From assembly GCA_028376765.1 (NCBI GenBank), contig JAONBD010000011.1, positions 1 through 45,232 on the forward strand: a DNA stretch of 45,232 bases, given 5' to 3'. Position numbers and translations under genes: made by a program. Origin of the DNA: Candidatus Kapaibacterium sp. (GTDB lineage Bacteria > Bacteroidota > Ignavibacteria > Kapaibacteriales > UBA2268). The notes under the pieces were generated by a model. It saw only the letters and a list, made by a program, of their open reading frames with translations, ran no database searches and was not told where the DNA came from. This document shows, in pieces, positions 34,015-43,916 of this stretch (the first letter of the stretch is position 1; each line of letters starts with the position of its first letter).

Positions 34015-34536
34015 ATGAAAGAAGAACTCAAAGAAAAGCTAATAAATATTAAACTGATGGTTTTTGACATAGATGGAACTCTAACAGATGGTAGTATCTA
34101 TTATGGTCATCAAGGAGAAATGTTCAAAAGATTTGGTGCAAAAGATGGTATGGGAATTACCTTGTTAAGAAAAAGTGAAATAAAAACTGCATTTCTTACT
34201 AGTGAAGAATCTGAAATAAATATCAAAAGAGCTAATAAATTAAAAGTTAACGCACTTGTTCAAGGTTCTCATAACAAGAGTGAAGATTTAAAAAGTTTGT
34301 GTAAATCTTTTAATTTAAAACTTTTTGAATGTGGATTCGTTGGAGATGATATAAATGATTTGCATGCAATGTCAATTGCTGGCTTTTCTGCTGCACCTTC
34401 AAGTTCATCTAATCCAATATTAGAAAATGTTGATTTTGTTTCTAAATATAAAGGTGGGAAAGGAGCAGTTAGAGAAATAATAGAAATGCTTTTATTATCA
34501 CAAAATAAATCTATAATTTTACAAGAAAATTGGTAA
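34015..34536 (+). CDS. kdsC: 3-deoxy-D-manno-octulosonate 8-phosphate phosphatase
   Basis: 173 residues; HAD phosphatase without a cap domain, the KdsC size. MVFDIDGTLTDGSIYYG holds the nucleophile and acid Asp residues, FGAKDGMGITLLRKSEI is typical of KdsC, FLTSEESEI is motif II, and GFVGDDINDLHAM is motif IV. It forms free Kdo for lipopolysaccharide core synthesis, which indicates a Gram-negative envelope. Upstream of the YtxH gene with a 24-base gap. Confidence 0.92.
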   Translation: MKEELKEKLINIKLMVFDIDGTLTDGSIYYGHQGEMFKRFGAKDGMGITLLRKSEIKTAFLTSEESEINIKRANKLKVNALVQGSHNKSEDLKSLCKSFNLKLFECGFVGDDINDLHAMSIAGFSAAPSSSSNPILENVDFVSKYKGGKGAVREIIEMLLLSQNKSIILQENW

Positions 34537-34560
34537 TTAAATTTAATTAAGAGGTAAAAA

Positions 34561-34980
34561 ATGTCAAAAGAGAATAGAGGATATAACAATGGATTATTGG
34601 CTGGAGTATTGATAGGTGGAGCAATAGGAGCTGTCACTGCTTTGCTATTTGCACCAAAGCCTGGATCCGAGTTAAGGGGTGATATAGCTGAAAAATCATC
34701 TGATTATTATGGAAAAGCATCAAAATATTTTTCAGATACGGAATCTAACATTAGTGATTCAGTAAAACACACTGTGAATGAAGGCAAAGAAAGAGCAAAA
34801 AATATAATTGATAAAGCTAAAACCCAAGCCGACACAATTCTTAAAAGGGCAGAAGGGGTTCTTTCTGATGCTAAAAGTAAAGCTGTAAATGCTAAAACAT
34901 CGGTAACAGATAAAATCACAGATGTTAGAGATGCGACTAGAGTAGGTGTTGATGCGTTTAAACAAGAACTTAACTCATAA
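34561..34980 (+). CDS. YtxH domain-containing protein
   Basis: 139 residues. A glycine-zipper-like helix (GLLAGVLIGGAIGAVTALLFAPKPGSELR) near the N-terminus is the YtxH signature. A long polar helix with repeating Lys/Asp/Ala (about 45-139) follows and could be LEA-like or coiled-coil. YtxH proteins respond to stress in Bacillus; the biochemical role is unknown. Co-directional with kdsC and the next membrane protein. Confidence 0.85.
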   Translation: MSKENRGYNNGLLAGVLIGGAIGAVTALLFAPKPGSELRGDIAEKSSDYYGKASKYFSDTESNISDSVKHTVNEGKERAKNIIDKAKTQADTILKRAEGVLSDAKSKAVNAKTSVTDKITDVRDATRVGVDAFKQELNS

Positions 34981-35000
34981 TCTAATTGGAAATGTAAATA

Positions 35001-35525
35001 ATGAACTTAGAATTAATTTTATCAATGGCTCAGTTAATCGCTATAATATCTTTTATATGTTTAGCAATAATTGGTATTTCAGTTTTAATTAAACTTCGAA
35101 AATTTATAAATGAATCAGAAGATAAAATTTCAAATGTCGAGGTTGAGTTAAAAGTATTTTCAACAAAAGTTAATGGTTTATTTGATGATGTAAAATTAAT
35201 AAAACCTAAAGTTGAGGAATCAATTGATAAGTTTAATGAAATTCAAGAAAATGCTTACAATAGATTAAATGAGTTCCAAGAAACTAATTCAAAAATCAAT
35301 GAATTATTAATTTCTGCTAAAGATACTTCTGATACATTTAATAAAACTGGTGAGAATTTAAATGACAAGATTGATGAAATTGATAACACAATTGCACCAA
35401 TTAAGAATCTTGTGAATGACACTTACGATAAGATATCTCCTCCAGTAAAAGATATATCAAGATTATTTAGTGCTGTTAGTAAAGGAATTAGTGCTTTTAA
35501 AAATAGGGTAGGTGTAGGTAAATAA
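35001..35525 (+). CDS. Membrane-anchored coiled-coil protein (DUF948-like)
   Basis: 174 residues. One N-terminal membrane helix (about 6-30, MAQLIAIISFICLAIIGISVLI) is followed by a long helical region with heptads (LKVFSTKVNGLFDDVKLIKPKVEESIDKF). YtxH and DUF948 genes are commonly adjacent, as here, which supports the assignment. It could form a filament or spacer at the membrane. The end of the gene overlaps a terminator stem. Confidence 0.65.
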   Translation: MNLELILSMAQLIAIISFICLAIIGISVLIKLRKFINESEDKISNVEVELKVFSTKVNGLFDDVKLIKPKVEESIDKFNEIQENAYNRLNEFQETNSKINELLISAKDTSDTFNKTGENLNDKIDEIDNTIAPIKNLVNDTYDKISPPVKDISRLFSAVSKGISAFKNRVGVGK

Positions 35526-35535
35526 TACCTACGCC
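35511..35535. terminator. Bidirectional terminator overlapping two stop codons
   Basis: GGTGTAGGTA (35511-35520), loop AATAA, TACCTACGCC (35526-35535): a 10-bp stem with one G-T-type mismatch. T-rich sequence follows on both strands. The stem includes the last codons of both convergent genes. Confidence 0.75.
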
Positions 35536-36077
35536 ATTTCTTTTTCTGTGTTATTTACTTTCAATTCGTAAAATTTATAAATACCAAATAAGATACTGCT
35601 AAAAACCAACCCCGAAATTATAGAATTCTTAAAAAATGGCAGTGCAGCCAAATAAGAACTTATCAACCCATTAATAGAGGCATCGTACTGAGGTAAAAGT
35701 ATCCAAGATCCAAAATTTGTAATAATAAAGAAGCCAATATTAGCAACTGTAACACCAACTAAACTTTTTAAAAAGTTAATGTTTGTCGATTTTTGACCAA
35801 TAAATACAATTAATCCTAGTGATAAATACATTGTAATAAAGTGTGTTGCGTATCCAACCAAATCTGTTGCATATATACCGATAAATAAATCCATCATCAT
35901 TTGTATTGCAAAAGGTAATAAGTAAGCTAACTTATTTTTAGGAAATAAAATTCCTGAAAATAATGTGAGTGCAATAAATGAAGAAAAGTTAGGAATTGAA
36001 GGGATATTTCTTAAAACCAATCCAAATAGGATAAAGGACATAAAAAGTAATAATTTATAGAATGTTTCTTTTTTCAT
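35529..36077 (-). CDS. DUF6580-like integral membrane protein
   Basis: 182 residues with five hydrophobic helices. LVLRNIPSIPNFSSFIALTLFSGILF near the N-terminus and MMMDLFIGIYATDLVGYATHFITMYLS match the DUF6580 pattern (R-x-hP-x-x-x-N-F-S-P, D-x-x-x-G). NFGSWILLPQYD fits the conserved N-F-x-x-W. The family is described as ECF-type S-component-like transporters of unknown substrate. A cobalamin- or queuosine-type riboswitch is not seen upstream. Monocistronic. Confidence 0.75.
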   Translation of the reverse strand: MKKETFYKLLLFMSFILFGLVLRNIPSIPNFSSFIALTLFSGILFPKNKLAYLLPFAIQMMMDLFIGIYATDLVGYATHFITMYLSLGLIVFIGQKSTNINFLKSLVGVTVANIGFFIITNFGSWILLPQYDASINGLISSYLAALPFFKNSIISGLVFSSILFGIYKFYELKVNNTEKEMA

Positions 36078-36221
36078 TTTTCAATCTTAGTTATTAATAA
36101 TTTTTAAAGGACAAAAATACAATTAAAGACACAAAAGAAAAAACTTTGTTTAAATAAAGAATCTATTATACGTTAATGAAAATAAATATTAGTTTACATA
36201 ATATGTATTATATTGTATTAA

Positions 36222-36383
36222 CTAAAAATCTTCTTCAACTTCATCTTGTTCTATAAGCTTTCTTAGCTTTGACATTACAAAGGGATCTCTTTCAGCAACT
36301 TTAGATTCAATTCGTCTAATCATTTCTTTTTTAAACATTTCCTTCATTACCTTTTCTTGCTCTTGAAGTTCTTGATCATTCAT
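36222..36383 (-). CDS. Small acidic-basic helical protein (53 aa)
   Basis: The ATG at 36381-36383 overlaps the stop of the GNAT gene (ATGA), so it is translationally coupled. The 53 residues ([17 protein letters not shown] through DEVEEDF) are almost entirely charged and helical, with no membrane segment. The tight coupling and regular composition support a real gene. No family recognised. The bases 36078-36221 hold nothing that I can name. Confidence 0.6.
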   Translation of the reverse strand: MNDQELQEQEKVMKEMFKKEMIRRIESKVAERDPFVMSKLRKLIEQDEVEEDF

Positions 36384-36949
36384 TTGTTACCTCTAAGAAT
36401 TTTTTCCATTATATAATAAGTATGATTTGTTCGTTCTACAAACATTTCACCACGAACTTTATATTCACGTCTAAGATAGAAATCGACCACTTTACTATAA
36501 TTCTTTAATGCACCTAATCGGATAGATGATATTTCTTGTGATTTGCAATAGTTTTCACAAAATTCCATTAAAATACCAGCAAGTCCTTTGCCTTGATAAT
36601 CAGGATGTACTCCAAGACGACTTATAATTTTAAAGTTGTCTGATTTGTCTTCGTAATCTGTTATAAAGAAATTCTTGTTCCTTAATGGATTAATTGAGAC
36701 TAAGCCTACCAATGTATCTTCTTGAAAAAGAATGAATTGAGTTGATTCATTGATATCAAGTGTGAATGTTTCTTTGTTGGGATAGCCATGGTTCCACTGA
36801 TCCAAACCATGACTTAAAAGGTCTTCATTTATTAATTTTGCAATTTTTATAATGTCAGTTAAATCACTTAATTCCGCCTTTCTTATTAGGAAATTTTTAT
36901 TCTGTCTTTTACTGGTCCATAAACTGCGATTTGATTCTTTTGTAGCCAT
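36380..36949 (-). CDS. GNAT-family N-acetyltransferase
   Basis: 189 residues. The GNAT fold starts at [19 protein letters not shown] (about 20) and includes [15 protein letters not shown] and the acetyl-CoA loop [20 protein letters not shown] (R/Q-x-x-G-x-G/A is here Q-G-K-G-L-A), then [29 protein letters not shown]. The start ATG lies 64 bases inside the end of carB; no later ATG would keep the first strand, so the overlap is accepted. The substrate is unknown. Confidence 0.85.
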   Translation of the reverse strand: MATKESNRSLWTSKRQNKNFLIRKAELSDLTDIIKIAKLINEDLLSHGLDQWNHGYPNKETFTLDINESTQFILFQEDTLVGLVSINPLRNKNFFITDYEDKSDNFKIISRLGVHPDYQGKGLAGILMEFCENYCKSQEISSIRLGALKNYSKVVDFYLRREYKVRGEMFVERTNHTYYIMEKILRGNK

Positions 36950-39900
36950 TCTATTCCTTCAACAGCTGCTTTTGCGGCAGATAAAGTTGTTATACAATGA
37001 ATTTTCTTTTGTAATGCTTCTTCCCTGATAAAATTGTCATCTTGATAAGCTTTACGACCTAATGGTGTATTAATTATTAGATTTATATCACCACTATCCA
37101 TTAATTCGATTACATCAGGTTTACCTGCACCAATTTTATTAATAAGTACACTGCTTATATGCTTTAATTTCAATGCGTTATGAGTACCTATTGTACAGAA
37201 TATTGTAAATCCTAAGTCTTTAATATTCTTAGCAATTGGAATTATTTCTTGCTTGTCAAAATCGTTAACAGATATAAATACGTTTCCGGAAGTAGGTAAA
37301 TTATTTCCTGCAGCGAGCTGAGATTTAACATAAGCTTCACCAAAAAATTCAGAAATACCCATCACTTCGCCAGTTGATCTCATTTCAGGGCCAAGTACTG
37401 TATCAACACCTGGGAATTTAGAGAAAGAGAACACAGGTGATTTAACCGAATAAAAGTCAATTTTCTCAAGTCCTTGAATATTATAGTCAGAAAGCTTTTT
37501 ATCTAACATTAACATTACAGATAGTTTTGTTAGAGGTATTCCTATTGACTTAGAAACATAAGGTACAGTTCTCGAAGCTCTTGGATTAACTTCAATTACA
37601 TATACTGAATTTCTGTAAATAACAAACTGAATATTTATAAACCCAATTATTTTCAACTCTTTAATAAGTTTACCAGTTTGTGCTTTTATTTCATCTAATA
37701 GCTCATCTGATATTTGATATGCAGGTAATACCGAACAAGAATCTCCAGAGTGAACTCCCGCTTCTTCAATGTGTTGCATTATACCTGAGATGAAAAAATC
37801 TTCTCCATCCGAAATAGCATCTACATCAATTTCTATTGAGTTTTCTAAATACTTATCTATAAGAACTGGGTTTTCTTTATTTACTTGAGCGTTGTTTTCA
37901 ATATACTTTTTAATTTCATATTCATTATATGTTATTTCCATTCCTCTACCACCCAGAACATAGCTTGGTCTTACAATCACAGGAAACCCAATATTAATAG
38001 CAGTTTCAACAGCACTTTTTTCATCAAATACTACATCACCAATTGGATATGGAATATCCAATTTTTTCAGCATTTCTATAAAATCGCCTCTGTCTTCAGC
38101 AATATTAATACTTTCATAGCTGGTTCCTAATATTTTAATGTCTTCATCTTTTAATCTTTTTGATAGGTTTAAAGGAGTTTGCCCACCAAGTTGGAGAATA
38201 ATTCCATCTGGTTTTTCAAGATCAATTATATCCATTACATTTTCATAAGTGACTGGCTCAAAATATAACTTATCTGAAGTATCATAATCGGTTGATACAG
38301 TTTCAGGATTACAATTAACCATTATTGTTTCTATACCAATCTCTTTCAGTATTAACGATGCCTGGGAAGCACAATAGTCGAACTCAATACCTTGTCCAAT
38401 TCTAAATGGACCACCACCAAGAACTACAATTTTTTTTCTTTCGCTTCTTTGAGATTCATTTTCATTTAAATAGGTTGAATAAAAATAAGGAGTTTTAGCG
38501 TCAAACTCTGCCGAACAAGTATCAACTTTTTTATAAGTAGGTAGGATTTTCAAGGATTTTCTTTTATTTCTTATTTCAGTTTCATTACAATTAAGTAATC
38601 TGCCTAACTGCATATCAGAAAAACCATTTAACTTAGATAACTTTAGCAAGTCAAAAGGAATTTTATTAATACTCATTCCTTCCAAAGATTTTTCAAATTC
38701 CACTATTTGAAGGATATTATCCAAGAACCATTTATCAATTTTTGAAAGATTATATATTTCATCTATGCTAAATCCTCTTTTAAATGATTCTTTAACAATA
38801 AATGGTCTTATAGGTGTTGGTTTTTCTAAAAAATATTTTAATTCTTCATCAGTATAATTCGATGCTTTTTCTAAATCTAAACCATCAACATCTATTTCTA
38901 GTGATCTATATGCCTTCTGAATAGCCTCTCTAAAGTTAGAGCCTATGCTCATTACTTCACCAACAGATTTCATTTGGGTGGTTAAATTAGGGGCTACGCT
39001 GAATTTTTCAAAGTCCCATCTTGGAATTTTAACTACAATATAATCTAGTGTTGGTTCAAATGATGCAGGTGTAGTTCCTGTTATTTCATTTGTAATTTCG
39101 TCTAAAGTTAGACCAACAGCGAGTTGAGCTGCAATTTTTGCAATAGGGAATCCCGTTGCCTTGGATACTAGTGCAGATGATCTTGATACTCTAGGATTCA
39201 TTTCAATAATTCTAACATCACCATTTTCAGGATTTATACCAAATTGAATATTAGACCCACCAGTCGCAACACCAATTTTTCTGATAATATCAATTGAATA
39301 ATCTCTTAACTGTTGATATTCTTTATCGGTAAGTGTTTGAGCTGGAGCTACTGTTATTGAGTCTCCAGTATGAACTCCCATTGGATCAAAGTTTTCTACC
39401 GAGGCTATTATTATTACATTATCATTAATGTCTCTAATTACCTCATATTCATATTCTTTCCAGCCCATCAAAGATTCTTCAATTAAAAGTTCATTTGTTG
39501 GGCTTAGTTCCAATCCTCTTTTTACAATGTTATCATATTCTTCAAAAGTATGAGCGACTCCTCCCCCAGTTCCTCCTAATGTAAATGATGGTCTAATGAT
39601 AAGAGGATAGTTATATTTTTCAGGCACTTTCATTGCTTGATCGTAAGTCTTACAAATAGTACCATTTGGGCATTTCAATCCAATTTCTGTCATTGCATTA
39701 TTAAAAAGTTCTCTACTTTCAGCAACCCTTATAGAATCGGTATTCACACCTAATAAATCTATGTTATATTTATCTATTATTCCTTCATCTTGAAGCTTTA
39801 AAGTAACATTTAAAGCTGTTTGACCTCCAACTGTTGGAAGAATTGAATCAATTTTTTCTCTTTTAATTATTTGCTCAATGATATTTGTTTCAATAGGTTC

Positions 39901-40098
39901 GATATATGTTTTATCGGATAGCTCTGGATCTGTCATAACAGTAGCTGGGTTCGAGTTCACAACTACTACATAATAACCAAGATTTTTTAAAGCTTTTACT
40001 GCTTGACTTCCTGAATAATCGAATTCTCCGGCTTGACCAATTACAATTGGACCAGAACCTATAACTAAAATTCTTTTTATATCATTTCTTTGTGGCAT
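36886..40098 (-). CDS. carB: Carbamoyl-phosphate synthase large subunit
   Basis: 1070 residues, full length. Two homologous ATP-grasp halves are clear: [18 protein letters not shown] and later [30 protein letters not shown] and [12 protein letters not shown] (ATP loops); [14 protein letters not shown] and [13 protein letters not shown]. The C-terminal allosteric domain starts near 945. It uses ammonia from CarA to make carbamoyl phosphate for pyrimidines and arginine. carA is not in this window. Last large gene of a minus-strand run continued by GNAT and the 53-residue protein. Confidence 0.98.
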   Translation of the reverse strand: MPQRNDIKRILVIGSGPIVIGQAGEFDYSGSQAVKALKNLGYYVVVVNSNPATVMTDPELSDKTYIEPIETNIIEQIIKREKIDSILPTVGGQTALNVTLKLQDEGIIDKYNIDLLGVNTDSIRVAESRELFNNAMTEIGLKCPNGTICKTYDQAMKVPEKYNYPLIIRPSFTLGGTGGGVAHTFEEYDNIVKRGLELSPTNELLIEESLMGWKEYEYEVIRDINDNVIIIASVENFDPMGVHTGDSITVAPAQTLTDKEYQQLRDYSIDIIRKIGVATGGSNIQFGINPENGDVRIIEMNPRVSRSSALVSKATGFPIAKIAAQLAVGLTLDEITNEITGTTPASFEPTLDYIVVKIPRWDFEKFSVAPNLTTQMKSVGEVMSIGSNFREAIQKAYRSLEIDVDGLDLEKASNYTDEELKYFLEKPTPIRPFIVKESFKRGFSIDEIYNLSKIDKWFLDNILQIVEFEKSLEGMSINKIPFDLLKLSKLNGFSDMQLGRLLNCNETEIRNKRKSLKILPTYKKVDTCSAEFDAKTPYFYSTYLNENESQRSERKKIVVLGGGPFRIGQGIEFDYCASQASLILKEIGIETIMVNCNPETVSTDYDTSDKLYFEPVTYENVMDIIDLEKPDGIILQLGGQTPLNLSKRLKDEDIKILGTSYESINIAEDRGDFIEMLKKLDIPYPIGDVVFDEKSAVETAINIGFPVIVRPSYVLGGRGMEITYNEYEIKKYIENNAQVNKENPVLIDKYLENSIEIDVDAISDGEDFFISGIMQHIEEAGVHSGDSCSVLPAYQISDELLDEIKAQTGKLIKELKIIGFINIQFVIYRNSVYVIEVNPRASRTVPYVSKSIGIPLTKLSVMLMLDKKLSDYNIQGLEKIDFYSVKSPVFSFSKFPGVDTVLGPEMRSTGEVMGISEFFGEAYVKSQLAAGNNLPTSGNVFISVNDFDKQEIIPIAKNIKDLGFTIFCTIGTHNALKLKHISSVLINKIGAGKPDVIELMDSGDINLIINTPLGRKAYQDDNFIREEALQKKIHCITTLSAAKAAVEGIEWLQKNQIAVYGPVKDRIKIS

Positions 40099-40173
40099 TG
40101 TATTCTCCTATGAAGCAATTTTGCAAAAATACTAAGATTAATTGTTGAAACGGTAAAAATGTAGAAACTTAAT

Positions 40174-41937
40174 TTATGATAATCCAAATATTTCTTCGGT
40201 CTCGGTATCAATATCAATTTTCATAGCATTTGGAAAAGTTATCATACCGGGCATTGTATTAATATTTCCTGCTAAAGCATAAATAAATCCTGCTCCTGCG
40301 CTTAATCTAATATCTGTAATTGGGAAATCAAAACCTTCTGGAACACCTAATAACTTTGGATCATGAGAAAAACTTGCTGGAGTTTTAGCTATGCATATAG
40401 GCAAATCAGAAAATCCTAGTTTGGTGAATTTTTCTATCGATGAAATAGCTTTATCAGAAAAGCTTACTTTAGAAGCTCTATAAATAGATTTAGCCACTAA
40501 TTCTATTTTCTCTGATATTGAAATATCACTATCATATAGTTTTTTAAAGTTAGAAGGTTTTTCACAAGCATCAATTACTGCTTTAGCTAGTTCTTGAGCA
40601 CCCTCCCCACCATTAGAAAAATGGTCAGTTTCGCAAGCATCCAAAGCACCCATTTCAATAGAATAATTTTTTAGCAATTGAATTTCATCAGGTGTATCAT
40701 CTTTAAATTTGTTAATGGCAACTACAACGTTTACTCCAAACTTTTTGAGATTTTCAATATGTCTACCTAAATTTGAGAGACCAGCTTCTAACATTTCTAA
40801 ATTTTCTGAGGTATATTCTTCAGGCAATTTTATTCCTGGTGAGATTGTTGACCCGCCGCCGTTCAGTTTTAATGCTCTTATGGTTGCTACCAAGACAACA
40901 GCATCAGGTTTTAATCCAGAATATCTACACTTAATATCAAAAAATTTCTCTGCTCCTATATCAGCTCCAAAACCAGCTTCTGTTATTACGTAATCAGATA
41001 ATCTAAGAGCAATTTGATCTGCCACTATTGATGAATTACCATGAGCGATGTTGGCAAATGGACCACAATGAACAAAAACTGGCTGTCCTTCTAATGTTTG
41101 TATTAAGTTGGGTTTTAATGTATCTTTCAATAATACTGTAACCGACCCTGTGACACCTAAATCATTTACAGTAATAGGGTTACCATCAACATCTAATGCA
41201 ACAATCATTTTGGCAAGCCTAGTTTTTAAATCTTTTAAATTCATAGACATTGCAAGTACTGCCATAATCTCGCTTGCTGGTGTAATTTCAAAACTAGTTT
41301 TTCTGGGGAAAATATTATTTGCAATACCATCTTTGTTATATTCATCACCATAACCAACATTAATAGATCTAAGACTTCTATCGGTAAGATCCATAACTCT
41401 ATTCCAATAGATATTATCAATATCAATATTCAATCTATTTTTAATACCACGCTTTTTTAGAGCTTCATCATTTTGTCGTGATTCATGAAATATCCTTGTA
41501 TCTAAAGTTGCTGCAATTAAATTATGAGCAACAGAAATTGAGTGCATATCTCCTGTAAAATGAAGATTCATATCTTCCATGGGTATCGCTTGGCTATATC
41601 CACCCCCGGCAGCTCCACCCTTAACATTAAAAGTAGGACCTAACGATGGTTGTCTTATGCAAGCAGATACTTTGCTGTACCCTAATGAACCAATACCTTG
41701 TGTTAATCCAAGTAAAGTAGTGGTTTTACCCTCTCCTAGAGGCGTAGGGTTCACAGCAGTTACAAGAATATACTTGCCAAGTTTATTTTCTTTTATATCG
41801 TTTAGTATCTTTAAATCAATTTTGGCTTTATCTCTTCCGTGTGGAATTAAATATTTTTCATCAACATTTAACTTTTTAGCTATTTCATTTATTGGAGTAA
41901 TTTTCGAGTTTTTAACAATATCTATATCACTTAACAT
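40174..41937 (-). CDS. fhs: Formate--tetrahydrofolate ligase
   Basis: 587 residues. The P-loop is ATP-type TPLGEGKTTT at about 66, followed by IRQPSLGPTFNVKGGAAGGGYSQ and MEDMNLHFTGDMHSI, all diagnostic. Later segments HGNSSIVADQIAL, EAGFGADIGAEKFFDIKCR and AINKFKDDTPDE complete the match. It makes 10-formyl-THF from formate and ATP, feeding C1 metabolism and purines. Ten bases separate it from ispD upstream on the same strand; carB follows after 75 bases. Confidence 0.97.
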   Translation of the reverse strand: MLSDIDIVKNSKITPINEIAKKLNVDEKYLIPHGRDKAKIDLKILNDIKENKLGKYILVTAVNPTPLGEGKTTTLLGLTQGIGSLGYSKVSACIRQPSLGPTFNVKGGAAGGGYSQAIPMEDMNLHFTGDMHSISVAHNLIAATLDTRIFHESRQNDEALKKRGIKNRLNIDIDNIYWNRVMDLTDRSLRSINVGYGDEYNKDGIANNIFPRKTSFEITPASEIMAVLAMSMNLKDLKTRLAKMIVALDVDGNPITVNDLGVTGSVTVLLKDTLKPNLIQTLEGQPVFVHCGPFANIAHGNSSIVADQIALRLSDYVITEAGFGADIGAEKFFDIKCRYSGLKPDAVVLVATIRALKLNGGGSTISPGIKLPEEYTSENLEMLEAGLSNLGRHIENLKKFGVNVVVAINKFKDDTPDEIQLLKNYSIEMGALDACETDHFSNGGEGAQELAKAVIDACEKPSNFKKLYDSDISISEKIELVAKSIYRASKVSFSDKAISSIEKFTKLGFSDLPICIAKTPASFSHDPKLLGVPEGFDFPITDIRLSAGAGFIYALAGNINTMPGMITFPNAMKIDIDTETEEIFGLS

Positions 41938-41947
41938 TTTATACCTT

Positions 41948-42637
41948 TTATTTTCTATTAATAATTATTTCTGCTTTTAGTAAATCTTCTTTTGTTGTTA
42001 TTTTTATATTATTAATTTCACCTACAACTGTTTGCACATTAAAACCATAGTTTTCTACTATAGAAGCATCATCAGTTGGATTTATATTTTGATTTGAAAT
42101 ATAATTATTTGCTTCTTTTAGTAGTTGGACTTCAAATGCTTGGGGTGTTTGTGCCGCAAATAGTTTTTCTCTATCAGCAGTTGAATCTATAGAATTGTCT
42201 GGTTTTAATACTTTTATTGTATCTGTAATAGGTATAACAGGAATGACTGCCATCTCAGTTTGTAATTTATTAATTAATTTATTAATTAGGTTTTTAGTGA
42301 CAAATGGTCTTACTGCATCATGAATTAAAACATATTTAGCATTATTAATTTTATCCAAACCAAGAAGAACAGATTTTGAACGAGTTTCTCCACCATCGAT
42401 TACAACGCAATCTTCTATATCATATTCAGATAACAATTCATTCATAAAATCAACCCAATCAGATTTACAAGGGATGATAATTGATTCAAAATTATAGATA
42501 CTTTGTAAATTTTGAATTGTAAGAATAATCAACTCTCGTCCATTTAATTTATAAAATTGCTTAGGTTTATTATATTCAAACCTACTTCCCATACCACCTG
42601 CTGGTATTATTAGAGCTATTTTATTTGTTGTATTCAT
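41948..42637 (-). CDS. ispD: 2-C-methyl-D-erythritol 4-phosphate cytidylyltransferase
   Basis: An ATG six codons earlier (42655) is open, but the one at 42637 gives MNTTNKIALIIPAGGMGSRF, the normal start (229 residues). PAGGMGSRFEYNKPKQFYKLNGREL is the CTP-binding loop, VLIHDAVRPFV the central motif, and TDTIKV and AAQTPQAFEVQLL the rest. Third step of the MEP pathway. It overlaps the GWxTD gene by 17 bases and is followed by fhs. Not adjacent to ispF here. Confidence 0.95.
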   Translation of the reverse strand: MNTTNKIALIIPAGGMGSRFEYNKPKQFYKLNGRELIILTIQNLQSIYNFESIIIPCKSDWVDFMNELLSEYDIEDCVVIDGGETRSKSVLLGLDKINNAKYVLIHDAVRPFVTKNLINKLINKLQTEMAVIPVIPITDTIKVLKPDNSIDSTADREKLFAAQTPQAFEVQLLKEANNYISNQNINPTDDASIVENYGFNVQTVVGEINNIKITTKEDLLKAEIIINRK

Positions 42638-43916
42638 ATTTCTCGTTAAAGCCAATGGGTTGCACTAATCTATAATCTCCAAAACCTGTTCTATCTTCGA
42701 ATATAAAATTTAGTCCATTCCCATAAACCCATTTTATATATGAAATTCTATTTGCTCTGTTTTGATTATCATTAAAAGTTTGGCTAGGAAGTCCTAAAGT
42801 AATATAAATCATTCCCATATCAGTTAACCAACCATCAGCATAAGACTTATAATTTTCGTTAGCAAACTTGACTCTTTGGTAATATAAATCAAATGCTTCA
42901 TTAAAATTAGTATTTGATGTTGGGTCTAATTCTTTCCAAAAATTAATAAAAGCAGATTCTTTTTGACTTTTGGTATCAAGACTCTTTAAGTTATCAATGG
43001 TTTCTTTTGATGCTACATACCTAAGTTGCCTTATTGCTAAATCAATATCAGTTATTAATTCACTTAAATTTTCAGGAGAGAAATTTATAAGTCTCTCTGA
43101 TATTGCCAAATAATTATCAGTATCAGAAACAGAATTAGCTTCTTCTTTTAATAAAATTACTTGAAGATTTTGTACTCCAGAAATTTTATCACTTTCTTCA
43201 ATTAACAAATATTGCTGATTTACTTTTTGATTTATTTCTAGCGTCTTTAAATCTGCTTTATAAGTTGTATCATTATTTTCATCTATCAATAAATAAGAAT
43301 ATTTAATGACTTTTGGATTATTTGAATTGTTGTAGATTTCAAAAAATGTAAAAAAGCTATTGCTTATCTTTGATACATTATCACTAAAATAAGGTGTAAT
43401 TTTGAGTTTTGAATTTTTTTCTTCAATTGAACTAAGAAGCATTAAACCACTACAAGAAATATCATAATGATTATAATCTAATATATTTACAGATCTTGAA
43501 AAACTAAAATCCTTATTTTCCTGATTCATTTTAATCGTAATATTTGCTGTATAGTTACCAGGTTCTAGTTTGAAAGATTCAAAAATTGTTTTTGATTTGC
43601 CATCTCCTCCCTGACTTTCAAAATAATCTTCAACAACAATATTTACAGTCTTTGATTCAGTTAATATAACTTTGTCATTAGAAGTAAAACTGTAAATTAT
43701 ATTAAAATCGGATACATATTTGTCTGAAATTTTATTAAATTTTAATATAGAATAAGGTACAAGTACAAAACAATCTGCCCTATGAAGACCATCTTCTTGT
43801 GATTTAAAGGCAATTACATCAACAAAAACTTTATTAGAATTATCAGAAGCTATTGCCTCCAAAAAATTCATAAATAAAATTATGCAAATAATTTTCCAAA
43901 ATAAGATTTTAGCCAT
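42621..43916 (-). CDS. GWxTD domain-containing secreted protein, second copy
   Basis: The frame is open from 44060, but the first part is antisense to the MATE gene's frame and carries no signal peptide. The ATG at 43916 gives MAKILFWKIICIILFMNFLEAIAS, a good signal peptide: 431 residues. The GWxTD region is near 350: FWKELDPTSNTNFNEAFDLYY and YADGWLTDMGMIYITLGLPSQ (G-W-L-T-D retained here, unlike the other copy), ending YIKWVYGNGLNFIFEDRTGFGDYRL. The start overlaps the MATE stop by 37 bases. Function unknown. Confidence 0.85.
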   Translation of the reverse strand: MAKILFWKIICIILFMNFLEAIASDNSNKVFVDVIAFKSQEDGLHRADCFVLVPYSILKFNKISDKYVSDFNIIYSFTSNDKVILTESKTVNIVVEDYFESQGGDGKSKTIFESFKLEPGNYTANITIKMNQENKDFSFSRSVNILDYNHYDISCSGLMLLSSIEEKNSKLKITPYFSDNVSKISNSFFTFFEIYNNSNNPKVIKYSYLLIDENNDTTYKADLKTLEINQKVNQQYLLIEESDKISGVQNLQVILLKEEANSVSDTDNYLAISERLINFSPENLSELITDIDLAIRQLRYVASKETIDNLKSLDTKSQKESAFINFWKELDPTSNTNFNEAFDLYYQRVKFANENYKSYADGWLTDMGMIYITLGLPSQTFNDNQNRANRISYIKWVYGNGLNFIFEDRTGFGDYRLVQPIGFNEKYEYNK

